Source: CAIQIA01 sp945861105
GTDB lineage: Bacteria; Cyanobacteriota; Cyanobacteriia; PCC-6307; Cyanobiaceae
Direction of reading: 5' to 3'
Assembly (NCBI GenBank): GCA_947488815.1
Contig: CANLCC010000036.1
Coordinates: 1-22,458, forward strand
Length of the DNA stretch: 22,458 nt
Below the pieces are notes generated by a model. The model was not told the origin of the DNA, ran no database searches, and saw only the letters and a list, made by a program, of their open reading frames with translations. This document shows, piece after piece, positions 15,140-22,158 of the stretch; within the stretch, counting starts at the first letter, position 1, and the number at the start of each line of letters is the position of its first letter. Both the position numbers and the translations under genes were made by a program.

Positions 15140-15331
15140 ATGGCCTTCTTGATCGTCATGGGGATGGGGGTGGCCATGGCTCTGATCTACGTGCCCCTGC
15201 GCCTGTACCTGACGCTCACGGCCCGGGGGCGGCGGTTGCGGCTGCTGCAGCGCATTCGCCTGCTGCGGCAGGAACTGGGGCCGCTCACCCCATCACCATC
15301 CCCCCATCCACCTGCAGCACCTGACCGGTGA
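15140..15331 (+). CDS. Small membrane-anchored hypothetical protein
   Basis: This 63-residue protein has one membrane helix (FLIVMGMGVAMALIYVPLRLYL) followed by a basic amphipathic stretch (ARGRRLRLLQRIRLLRQEL) and a Pro-rich end (TPSPSPHPPAAPDR). The Pro-rich end is encoded opposite the 3' end of fabG, with a 47-base convergent overlap. The first 48 residues probably make up the conserved part. No function can be assigned. The helix plus basic helix suggests a membrane-surface partner protein. It has its own -10-like hexamer upstream. Confidence 0.6.
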   Translation: MAFLIVMGMGVAMALIYVPLRLYLTLTARGRRLRLLQRIRLLRQELGPLTPSPSPHPPAAPDR

Positions 15332-16037
15332 TGTAGGCCGCCGCCGGATCGGCCGCCAGAAACCGCACCGCCCCCGCCACCTCGGCCGGTTCGCCATAGC
15401 GCCCCAGGGGAATGGCATTGAGCAGACCCTCGGCGTTGAGGTGACTCGTCATGTCGGTGGCGATGAAGCCCGGGGCTACAGCGTTGACGGTGATGCCACG
15501 GCTGGCCAGCTCCCTTGCCGTGCTGAGGGTGAAGCCCACGACGCCGGCCTTGGCGGCGGCGTAATTGGTCTGACCCGCATTGCCCGTGAGGCCCACCACC
15601 GAGGTGATGTTGACGATGCGACCGCGTTTCTGCTTGAGCATCGGTCGTGTCACGGCTCGGGTGCAGAGGAACACGCCCGTCAGATTCAGGTCCAGCACCG
15701 CCCGCCAGTCTTCGGTTTTCAGCCGCATCAGCAGGCCGTCGCGGGTGATGCCGGCGTTGTTCACCAGCACATCGATGCTGCCGCTGCGTTCCAGCACCGT
15801 CGTGACCAGGCGGTCCACCTGCTCCTCCTGGCTGACGTCGGCCTGGAGGGCATAGGCCTGGCCGCCGGCGGCGGTGATCTCGGCCACCACGGCCTCGGCG
15901 GCCTCGGCGGAGGCGGCGTAGTTCACCACCACGGCAGCCCCGTTGGCGGCCAGCTCAAGGGCAACGGCGCGGCCGATGCCCCGGCTGGCCCCCGTCACCA
16001 GGGCCGTGTGGCCGGCCAGGGGGGCAGTGGCAGTCAT
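15285..16037 (-). CDS. fabG: 3-oxoacyl-ACP reductase
   Basis: FabG reduces 3-oxoacyl-ACP to 3-hydroxyacyl-ACP with NADPH in fatty acid elongation. The 250-residue short-chain dehydrogenase has TGASRGIG (15-22), NNAG (93-96), the catalytic Asn118, Ser146, Tyr159 and Lys163 (in YAAAK), and the FabG-type SVVGLTGNAGQTNY stretch. PGFIATDMT and the end YITGQVLQVDGGMVMG are also as expected. Length matches the family (about 245-250). It lies 49 bases downstream of the potassium channel gene on the same strand, and its 3' end overlaps the small membrane protein gene. The many SDR paralogues leave a small chance of another substrate, but the pattern is that of the housekeeping enzyme. Confidence 0.92.
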   Translation of the reverse strand: MTATAPLAGHTALVTGASRGIGRAVALELAANGAAVVVNYAASAEAAEAVVAEITAAGGQAYALQADVSQEEQVDRLVTTVLERSGSIDVLVNNAGITRDGLLMRLKTEDWRAVLDLNLTGVFLCTRAVTRPMLKQKRGRIVNITSVVGLTGNAGQTNYAAAKAGVVGFTLSTARELASRGITVNAVAPGFIATDMTSHLNAEGLLNAIPLGRYGEPAEVAGAVRFLAADPAAAYITGQVLQVDGGMVMG

Positions 16038-16086
16038 GGGGGTCGCAGAGGCTGGGGGGGATCGTACGGGGCCTGCGGTCGTTCCC

Positions 16087-17178
16087 TCAGGGCTGCACGG
16101 TTTCGGAGCTCTCCAGGGCGGGGCCCAGCAACCGGGCGAATTCCTGCAGCTGCTGGCTGCTGCCCATCACCACGAGCCGCTGGCCGCCGTGGAGTTGCAC
16201 GTGGCCACCGGGGTTGGCCTGCAGCTCACTGCGGCTGCTGCCGTAGGGATTCCAGGCGTCGTTCCTCGGTGTGACGATGGCCAGCACCGTGGCGCCGCTG
16301 CGGCGGCCCAGGGCCAGCTCCGCCAGGCTGCGGCCCTCCAGCTCCCGCAGGCGTCCGGGCTGGTTGCTGAGCTGGAACTCGTCGATTTCACAGTCGGAGC
16401 CGGCCAGCAGGTCCATGAAGTTGAGCGCCAGCGGCCTCAGGGCGGTGGCGGCCATGATGCGGCCGCCGGCGATGTAGGGCGACACGACCGCATCGGCACC
16501 GGCCTGGCGCAATTTGCGTTCTGCTTCGCTGCTGTCGGCCCGGGCGATCAGCCGGCAGTGGGGACTGAGACCCCGGGCGCTCAGCACCACGTAGAGGTTC
16601 GCGGCATTGCTGGGCAGGGCCGCCACCAGGGCGCGGCAATGGTGGATACCGGCCTCTTCCAGGGTCTCGTCGAGGGTGGCATCGGCCAGCTGCACTTCGA
16701 TGTTGCGTTCGCGGGCAGCCTCGACCTGATCGGGATCGGTTTCGAGCACAAGCATCGGGATGTTTTCCCGACTGAGCTGTTCAGCGATCTCGCGGCCGAT
16801 GCGTCCGTAGCCGCAGACGATGACGTGGTGGCGCATGCGGCTCAGCTCCCGCAGGCGCCGGCGCCTGCGGCGCCGCTGGAAATAACCCGTCTCCTCGAGG
16901 GTGAGCAACCACTGCAGGGTCTGCTGCACCACCACGAGGCCGCCGAGCAGCAGCAGCACCGTGACCCAGCGGCCGCCGCTGGTTGCCACAAGCTGGTCGC
17001 CGTAACCGACCGTGGTGAGGGTGATCGCCACCTGCCAATAGCAATCCCCCCAGTCCCAGCCTTCGGTGAGGCGGTAACCGAGGGCAGCGGCGTTGATGAG
17101 CACCACCAGCTGAGCCAGGGGTGCCCGCGCAAGCCCGTTGGCCGATCGGGGGGAACGACGCCGACGGGGGGTGTCCAT
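16087..17178 (-). CDS. Potassium channel with RCK (TrkA-N and TrkA-C) domains
   Basis: The 363-residue protein has a two-helix channel part: a first helix (about 20-36), a pore loop with the K+ selectivity filter TTVGYGD (55-61), and a second helix (about 72-92). A run of seven arginines (about 102-108) links it to a Rossmann-type RCK-N domain (HVIVCGYGRIGREIAEQL, with the nucleotide-binding GxGxxG). An RCK-C domain (about 260-350) with ELEGRSLAELALGRRSGATVLAI follows. This is the MthK-like layout, with gating by nucleotides or ions bound to RCK. The start lies four bases after the GT9-like gene, so the two are co-transcribed. The arginine-coding stretch contains a 22-bp perfect DNA palindrome. 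Confidence 0.93.
   Translation of the reverse strand: MDTPRRRRSPRSANGLARAPLAQLVVLINAAALGYRLTEGWDWGDCYWQVAITLTTVGYGDQLVATSGGRWVTVLLLLGGLVVVQQTLQWLLTLEETGYFQRRRRRRRLRELSRMRHHVIVCGYGRIGREIAEQLSRENIPMLVLETDPDQVEAARERNIEVQLADATLDETLEEAGIHHCRALVAALPSNAANLYVVLSARGLSPHCRLIARADSSEAERKLRQAGADAVVSPYIAGGRIMAATALRPLALNFMDLLAGSDCEIDEFQLSNQPGRLRELEGRSLAELALGRRSGATVLAIVTPRNDAWNPYGSSRSELQANPGGHVQLHGGQRLVVMGSSQQLQEFARLLGPALESSETVQP
16849..16870. repeat. Perfect 22-bp palindrome within the potassium channel gene
   Basis: The left arm is CCGCAGGCGCC and the right arm is its exact reverse complement, with no spacer. It lies in the codons for the arginine-rich linker between the channel and RCK domains. Such long palindromes may arise from Arg codon repetition. 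No function is known. Confidence 0.75.
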
Positions 17179-17182
17179 CGGC

Positions 17183-17908
17183 TCATGGCAATCCCAGGGC
17201 CTGCAGCACCGCGTCGGGCCCCTCCCCAGGGGCCAGCGCCACCTGGGCCACCCCCGTCAGCTGGGCCAGACGCCGGGCCCAGGGGTCGTCGCCCACCAGC
17301 ACGTCGGCACTGGCCAGCTGGGCGGCCTGGGCCAGGGGGGATCCGGGCCGCAGCCCTTCGAGGCGGACCTGCGCCAGCCGCTGGCGCAGCACGGGTTCGA
17401 GGCCGGCGGCATCCGCCGCCAGCACCAGCAGTGGACCGTCGCCGGCTGGTTGTTGCTCGACCGCCGCCCGCAGGGCCCCGGCGGGCAGGGTCAGTCGGAA
17501 GTCGGCCGGCACCGGGTCGAGGCCCAGGGCCGCCAGCATCGCGTCGTGGTCGGCATCGGGGCCGAGGCGGCTGGTGGCCGACCAGCCACCCCGGGCGACC
17601 CGCACCGGGATGTGGCTGAGGCTGAGCAGCAGATCCAGCTGCCAGCCGCTGGCCCGATTGAGGCAGGCCTGGAAGTCGGGTTCGCGCACCGCCCCCAGCA
17701 GGTTGGTCCAGTCCGCCAGGCTGGGGCGGCCGTTGAAGTCAAACGGCAGCACCTTCTCCACCGCCGGCAGCAGTGCCCAGACCGGAGCGGCGGCAGGGGC
17801 ACAGGCCACCTGCAGGGTGGTGCCCAGCCGGCTGGCGGCGGTGGCCGCCGCGGGCAGGAACGCCAGCTGCTCCTGGGGGCCACCCGGGCTCAGCAACAGG
17901 AGGCGCAT
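17183..17908 (-). CDS. GT9 (heptosyltransferase)-like protein, short and probably degenerate
   Basis: The 241-residue protein begins MRLLLLSPGGPQEQLAFLPAAATAASRLG and has VEKVLPFDFNGRPSLADWTNLLGAVREPDFQACLN followed by LLLSLSHIPVRVARGGW. This is the order seen in the N-terminal lobe of ADP-heptose-type glycosyltransferases. The C-terminal lobe ends with SPLAQAAQLASADVLVGDDPWARRLAQLTGVAQVAL, which lines up with the family's donor-site motif. Where active enzymes have D-T-G-P-x-H, this protein reads DDPWARR, so the key histidine is missing. It is also about 80-100 residues shorter than usual. It may be a non-catalytic or altered enzyme of surface polysaccharide synthesis. It precedes the K+ channel by four bases, and the start is 29 bases from the divergent ispD. 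Confidence 0.6.
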   Translation of the reverse strand: MRLLLLSPGGPQEQLAFLPAAATAASRLGTTLQVACAPAAAPVWALLPAVEKVLPFDFNGRPSLADWTNLLGAVREPDFQACLNRASGWQLDLLLSLSHIPVRVARGGWSATSRLGPDADHDAMLAALGLDPVPADFRLTLPAGALRAAVEQQPAGDGPLLVLAADAAGLEPVLRQRLAQVRLEGLRPGSPLAQAAQLASADVLVGDDPWARRLAQLTGVAQVALAPGEGPDAVLQALGLP

Positions 17909-17937
17909 GGTGTCGGGGGCCGTGATGGTCGAATTGT

Positions 17938-18705
17938 ATGGATCGGGACCGGACGCGCTTGTATCTGCTGATTGTTGCCGCAGGTCGCGGCCGTCGGATG
18001 GGCCATGACCGCAACAAGCTGCTGTTGCCCCTGGCGGGACGGCCGCTGCTGGCCTGGACCCTGGAGGCGGCCCTGGGGGCCCCCTCCCTCACCTGGCTGG
18101 GGCTGGTGGGGCAGGAGGTTGACCGGGTCGAGATCCTGGCGTTGCTGGAGCCGTTGCAGCCCCGGGTGCCGGTGGTCTGGATCCAGGGCGGGGACACCCG
18201 CCAGGAGTCGGTGGCCCGGGGGCTGGAGGCCCTGCCCGAGGACGCCGACCAGGTGCTGATCCACGACGGTGCCCGCTGCCTGGCCGAGAGCGACCTGTTC
18301 GAGCGGTGTGACGCCACCCTGCGCCGCGATGGCCTTGCCCTCATCGCCGCAACGCCCGTCACCGACACCATCAAGCAGGTCGACGGCGACGGCCGCATCC
18401 GCGCCACCCCCGACCGCGCCAGCCTCTGGGCGGCGCAGACACCCCAGGGATTTCCGGTCGCCGACCTGCGGCGCGCCCATCAACAGGCCCGGAAGGCCGG
18501 CTGGGAGGTCACCGACGATGCGGCCCTGTTCGAACGGCTTGGTCTGCCCGTGCGGGTGTTGGAGGCGGGACCCGGAAACCTCAAGGTGACGGCTCCCCTG
18601 GATCTGGAACTGGCGGAAGCCCTGCTGCGGCGCCGTCAAGCAGCTCCAGCAGGCCACGGTCGCCGTCAAGACGGCAGCGCACCCCCAGGGGCAGGGCTGC
18701 ATTGA
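17938..18705 (+). CDS. ispD: 2-C-methyl-D-erythritol 4-phosphate cytidylyltransferase
   Basis: IspD makes CDP-methylerythritol in the MEP pathway for isoprenoids (carotenoids, phytol, quinone tails). The 255-residue product has the CTP-binding loop LLIVAAGRGRRMGHDRNKLLLPLAGRPLL, DTRQESVARGL, IHDGARC (109-113 region), TPVTDTIK and QTPQGF, then GNLKVTAPLDLELAEALLRRR with Lys216. The usual family length is about 225-236. The last 22 residues (from about 234) run beyond the normal end and are encoded opposite the carboxypeptidase gene, giving a 125-base convergent overlap. The ATG at 17938 lies 29 bases from the start of the divergent GT9-like gene, so its promoter must lie largely in that gene. 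Confidence 0.93.
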   Translation: MDRDRTRLYLLIVAAGRGRRMGHDRNKLLLPLAGRPLLAWTLEAALGAPSLTWLGLVGQEVDRVEILALLEPLQPRVPVVWIQGGDTRQESVARGLEALPEDADQVLIHDGARCLAESDLFERCDATLRRDGLALIAATPVTDTIKQVDGDGRIRATPDRASLWAAQTPQGFPVADLRRAHQQARKAGWEVTDDAALFERLGLPVRVLEAGPGNLKVTAPLDLELAEALLRRRQAAPAGHGRRQDGSAPPGAGLH

Positions 18706-19507
18706 CGGCCCCATGGCCCACCGGCAGATCGGCCAGCACCGGTATGCCCAGGTCGGCCACGCGTTCGCGCAGCACCTCCTCGAGCCCGAACCCCGGCCGC
18801 CCGTCGTCGTCGGCGGGGTCGCAACCCTCGAAGCTGCCGAAGGCCAATCCCGCCAGCTGCTGCAGGGCCCCGGCCAGCCGCCAGTGGGTCAGCATCCGGT
18901 CGATGCGGTACGGCGCTTCGCCCACATCTTCGAGCAGCAGCACCGCCCCCTGAAGCGGCGGGCACCAGCGGGTGCCGAGCAGGTGGGTGGCCACGGTCAG
19001 GTTCGCCACCAGCAGCGGCCCTTCGGTGATCCCCGGATGCCAGGGGAGGCCCTGCAGGGGGGGCAGAGGTTCTCCGAACAGCAGGCGCCGCAGGCGTTCA
19101 CGGCTCCAGTCGGGTTCGCCGGCGAGGGTGGTGAGCAGCGGCCCATGGATGGCGCCGCCGCCGCCGGCCGCCGCCATCGCCCAGAGCAGGCTGGTGACGT
19201 CTGAGAAGCCCAGCAGCCAGCCCTGGGGCGGCGACCAGCCGTGCTCCAGCAGCCGGGCCGAACCCCAGCCGCCGCGCACGCAGGCCAGCAGCGGTGCCGG
19301 GGCGAAGTCGGCCAGCCGCTCGTTGTCGTGTCCTGCCAGATAGCCCCAGTGCCGGTCGGTGCGGAAGGGTTGCTCCACCTCCAGGCCCCACGACTGCAGA
19401 ATCTCGATGCCGGTGTGCAGCCGCCGACCTTCGCTGAGGCACGAACTGGCCGCCGCCAGGCGCACCCGGTCCCCCGGTTGCAGGGGCGGGGGCAAGCGAA
19501 GGCCCAT
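18581..19507 (-). CDS. LD-carboxypeptidase (peptidase family S66)
   Basis: S66 enzymes release the terminal D-Ala from murein tetrapeptides during peptidoglycan recycling, and relatives (MccF) cleave acylated adenylates. The 308-residue product has LQPGDRVRLAAASS at the N terminus, CVRGGWGSARLL, the nucleophile Ser102 in LLGFSDVTSLLW, Glu193 in LLLEDVGEAPYRIDRML, and His265 in LPVGHGAVNAALPLGVRCRL. This is the full Ser-Glu-His set. The start ATG at 19507 shares its A with the ubiA stop (TGATG), so translation is coupled to ubiA. The last 17 residues (GAAAGLPPVPDPGEPSP) lie beyond the usual end and are opposite conserved ispD codons. No signal peptide is seen, which fits a cytoplasmic enzyme. 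Confidence 0.88.
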   Translation of the reverse strand: MGLRLPPPLQPGDRVRLAAASSCLSEGRRLHTGIEILQSWGLEVEQPFRTDRHWGYLAGHDNERLADFAPAPLLACVRGGWGSARLLEHGWSPPQGWLLGFSDVTSLLWAMAAAGGGGAIHGPLLTTLAGEPDWSRERLRRLLFGEPLPPLQGLPWHPGITEGPLLVANLTVATHLLGTRWCPPLQGAVLLLEDVGEAPYRIDRMLTHWRLAGALQQLAGLAFGSFEGCDPADDDGRPGFGLEEVLRERVADLGIPVLADLPVGHGAVNAALPLGVRCRLDGDRGLLELLDGAAAGLPPVPDPGEPSP

Positions 19508-20412
19508 CAGCCGACCCTCCCCAGGATCAGGGCCAGCAGCAGCAGGGCGCCGATGCGCACCTGCCGGCTGAAATGGCGGGCCACCAGCGGTCGGCCGCTG
19601 GCCTCCTGCTGCGCCAGCAGGCGGCATTCGCGGCCCAGGGCCAGTCCCGCCAGCAGCGCCGGTGGCCAGAACGCCGGCCCCATCCCCGCCCCCCAGGCCG
19701 CCGACAGCAGCAGCAGCCAGGCCAGGGCATAGCAGACGGCCACCGCCGGCACCACCTGCCCGCCGAGGGTGAGGGCACTGCTGCGCACCCCCAGGCGCCG
19801 GTCATCCTCCCGGTCGGCCATGGCGTAGACGGTGTCGAACCCGAAGGTCCAGACCAGCGTGGCGCCCCAGCAGGCCACCAGGGGCCAGCCTCCGGCCAGG
19901 TCGCCGCGCAGGGCGGCCCAGGGGATGAGCACGGCGAAACCCCAGCAGAGGGCCAGCACCAGCTGGGGCAGGGGGCACCAGCGTTTCGCCGACGGGTAGA
20001 GCAGCACCGGTGGCAGGGTCAGCAGCGCCAGGCCGAGGCTGAGGAGACGTCCGGCGGCGGGCAGGGCCAGCACCACCAGCAGGGCCAGCAGCAGGCACAC
20101 CAGCAACAGGGCGAAGGCCGGTCCGGGGCCGATCGCCCCGCGGGCCAGGGGACGGTCGCGGGTGCGTTCGACGGCGGCGTCGATGCGCCGGTCCCAGAGG
20201 TCGTTGGCAATGCAGCCGGCACCGCTGACGGCAAGACCGCCCAGCAGGATCAACCCCACCAGCGTCGGCGGAGGAGAGGCGCTGGCCAGCCACAGGCTCC
20301 AGCCGGCGGGCAGCAGCAGAATCAGCCTGCCGGTGGGGCGATCCCAGCGCAGCAGCTGCAGCCAGGGGGTCCAGGGCCGGGTCACTGCCGGGGTCGACGG
20401 GGCTGCAGGCAT
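19507..20412 (-). CDS. ubiA: 4-hydroxybenzoate polyprenyltransferase
   Basis: UbiA attaches a long prenyl chain to 4-hydroxybenzoate. In cyanobacteria this feeds plastoquinone synthesis. The 301-residue membrane protein has about eight or nine helices. It carries the first Asp-rich motif NDLWDRRID (70-78) followed by AAVERTRDRPLARG, and the second motif DREDDRRLGVRSSALTLG. The upstream stretch LRWDRPTGRLILLLPAGWSLW is typical of the family. The ATG at 20412 was chosen because the frame upstream lies inside ppx and is not conserved-looking. The start is only 15 bases from the divergent ppx start. It is followed by the carboxypeptidase gene with a shared base. Confidence 0.93.
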   Translation of the reverse strand: MPAAPSTPAVTRPWTPWLQLLRWDRPTGRLILLLPAGWSLWLASASPPPTLVGLILLGGLAVSGAGCIANDLWDRRIDAAVERTRDRPLARGAIGPGPAFALLLVCLLLALLVVLALPAAGRLLSLGLALLTLPPVLLYPSAKRWCPLPQLVLALCWGFAVLIPWAALRGDLAGGWPLVACWGATLVWTFGFDTVYAMADREDDRRLGVRSSALTLGGQVVPAVAVCYALAWLLLLSAAWGAGMGPAFWPPALLAGLALGRECRLLAQQEASGRPLVARHFSRQVRIGALLLLALILGRVG

Positions 20413-20427
20413 GCTGCCGGAGGCACG

Positions 20428-22158
20428 ATGCGAGAGTGTGCCACGGCCATTCCGGATGTCGTGCAGAGCTCTGAACCGCAGGGATCGATCGATCTCGAGG
20501 TGGAGATCCCGCCGATCAGACCGCCGGGCAGTGACAGTCTGCGGCGGGTGGCGGCCATCGACATCGGCACCAATTCGACCCACCTGCTGATCGCCGGCAT
20601 CGATCCAGACCTGCGCAGCTTTTCGGTGCTGCTGGCCGAGAAGTCGACCACCCGCCTGGGGGAGCGCGATTCAGACACCGGTGACCTCAGTGCCGAGGCG
20701 ATGGCCCGCACCCGGCTCGTGCTGCGCCACTGCTGCGAGCTGGCCCGCAGCCATGGGGTCGAGCAGATCGTGGCCGTGGCCACCAGCGCCATGCGTGAGG
20801 CCCCCAATGGCCTGGCCTTCCTGGCGAGCCTGCGGGAGGAGCTGTCCCTGGCGGTGGAGGTGATCAGCGGCCCCGAAGAGGCACGGCTCATCTACCTCGG
20901 GGTGCTGTCGGGCATGGACTTCGGGGACCGTCCCCACACGATCCTCGACATCGGCGGCGGCTCCACCGAACTGATCCTGGCCGATGCCCGCGAGGCCCGG
21001 GCGCTCACCAGCACCCGGGTGGGCGCCGTGCGGCTGCAGCGGGATTTCGTGCGCACCGACCCACTGCCGCGCCAGCGGGTCGAATTTCTCAAGGCGTTCA
21101 TCCTCGGCTCCCTGGAACCGGCGGTGGACAAGGTGCAGCGGCGGCTCCAACCCGGGGAGGAGCCGCTGATGGTGGCCACCAGCGGCACCGCCCTGGCGGC
21201 GGCGGCCCTGCTGGCGGCCGAGGCCCGCGGGGAGGGCGACAGCCGCCCCGATGGTCGTGGGGAGAAGGAGAAACGCCCCCTGCCTGCGGGAGACCGGCTC
21301 CATGGCCGTGTCGTCAGCCGGCAGCAGCTGGATGATCTGATCGAACGGGTGCTGCCGCTGACGCCTGCCCAGCGGCGGGCGCTGCCCGGCATCAACGACC
21401 GCCGTTCCGAAATCCTGGTGCCTGGCCTGCTGGTGCTGCAGGCGGCCATGCAGCAACTGGGGGCGCCGGCGTTCACCGTCAGCGAACGGGCCCTGCGGGA
21501 GGGGCTGATCGTCGACTGGATGCTGCGCAACGGACTGATCGTGGACCGGTTCGCTTACCAGAGCGAGATCCGACGGCGCACGGTGCTGCACCAGGCGCAG
21601 AAATTCGCAGTCGATATCCCCCGCAGTGAGCGCATCGCCGGCCATGCCCTGGCCCTGTTCGACCAGACCCGGGGTTCCTTTCACCAGGCGCCGACCGAGG
21701 CCCGCGAGCTGCTGTGGGCGGCGGCCCTGCTGCACCGCTGTGGATTGCACATCAACATGAGTGGGTACCACAAGCACGCCTGGTACCTGATCCGCAACGG
21801 CGAACTGCTCGGTTATTCCCAGTCGGAGCAGCTGTTGATCGCCTCCCTGGCCCGGTACCACCGCCGCAGCCTGCCCAAGAAGCGGCACGAGAGCTGGATC
21901 CTGCTGGACCGCGATCAGAAGAGGCTGGTGGAACGCCTGTCGCTGCTGCTGCGGTTGGCGGTGGCGATGGACCGCCGACCGCAGTCCACCATCGGGGCCC
22001 TGCAGGCGAGCTTTCGGGAGGGGGAGCTGCTGCTGGAGCTGCAGCCGGTCGAGGCCGGCGATGACCTGGGTCTGGAGCTCTGGAGCCTCGAGACCTGCGC
22101 CCCGGTGCTGCGCGATGCCGCCGGGGTGACGTTGAAGGCCGGTCTCGTCAGGGCTTGA
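20428..22158 (+). CDS. ppx: Exopolyphosphatase (Ppx/GppA family)
   Basis: Ppx removes phosphate from the ends of polyphosphate chains, and related GppA acts on pppGpp. The 576-residue protein has the actin-like ATPase fold: VAAIDIGTNSTHLLIAGI (41-58), VAVATSAMREAPNG (116-128), VISGPEEARLIYLGVLSG with the catalytic Glu (about 150), and TILDIGGGSTELILAD (171-186). A C-terminal HD-like region follows, with LLWAAALLHRCGLHINMSGYHKHAWYLIRNGELLGYS and ARYHRRSLPKKRH. A charged insert of about 25 residues (EARGEGDSRPDGRGEKEKR) sits before the linker to the helical domain. The ATG at 20428 has GGAGG four bases upstream. A GTG at 20461 is an alternative. The first 35 residues look poorly conserved. Confidence 0.93.
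   Translation: MRECATAIPDVVQSSEPQGSIDLEVEIPPIRPPGSDSLRRVAAIDIGTNSTHLLIAGIDPDLRSFSVLLAEKSTTRLGERDSDTGDLSAEAMARTRLVLRHCCELARSHGVEQIVAVATSAMREAPNGLAFLASLREELSLAVEVISGPEEARLIYLGVLSGMDFGDRPHTILDIGGGSTELILADAREARALTSTRVGAVRLQRDFVRTDPLPRQRVEFLKAFILGSLEPAVDKVQRRLQPGEEPLMVATSGTALAAAALLAAEARGEGDSRPDGRGEKEKRPLPAGDRLHGRVVSRQQLDDLIERVLPLTPAQRRALPGINDRRSEILVPGLLVLQAAMQQLGAPAFTVSERALREGLIVDWMLRNGLIVDRFAYQSEIRRRTVLHQAQKFAVDIPRSERIAGHALALFDQTRGSFHQAPTEARELLWAAALLHRCGLHINMSGYHKHAWYLIRNGELLGYSQSEQLLIASLARYHRRSLPKKRHESWILLDRDQKRLVERLSLLLRLAVAMDRRPQSTIGALQASFREGELLLELQPVEAGDDLGLELWSLETCAPVLRDAAGVTLKAGLVRA

Noticed and set aside
19573..20427. Large in-frame upstream extension of ppx across the ubiA gene.
   Set aside because: The translation is low-complexity Gln/Gly/Arg sequence antisense to UbiA. 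The Ppx domain starts after the ATG at 20428, which has a ribosome binding site.
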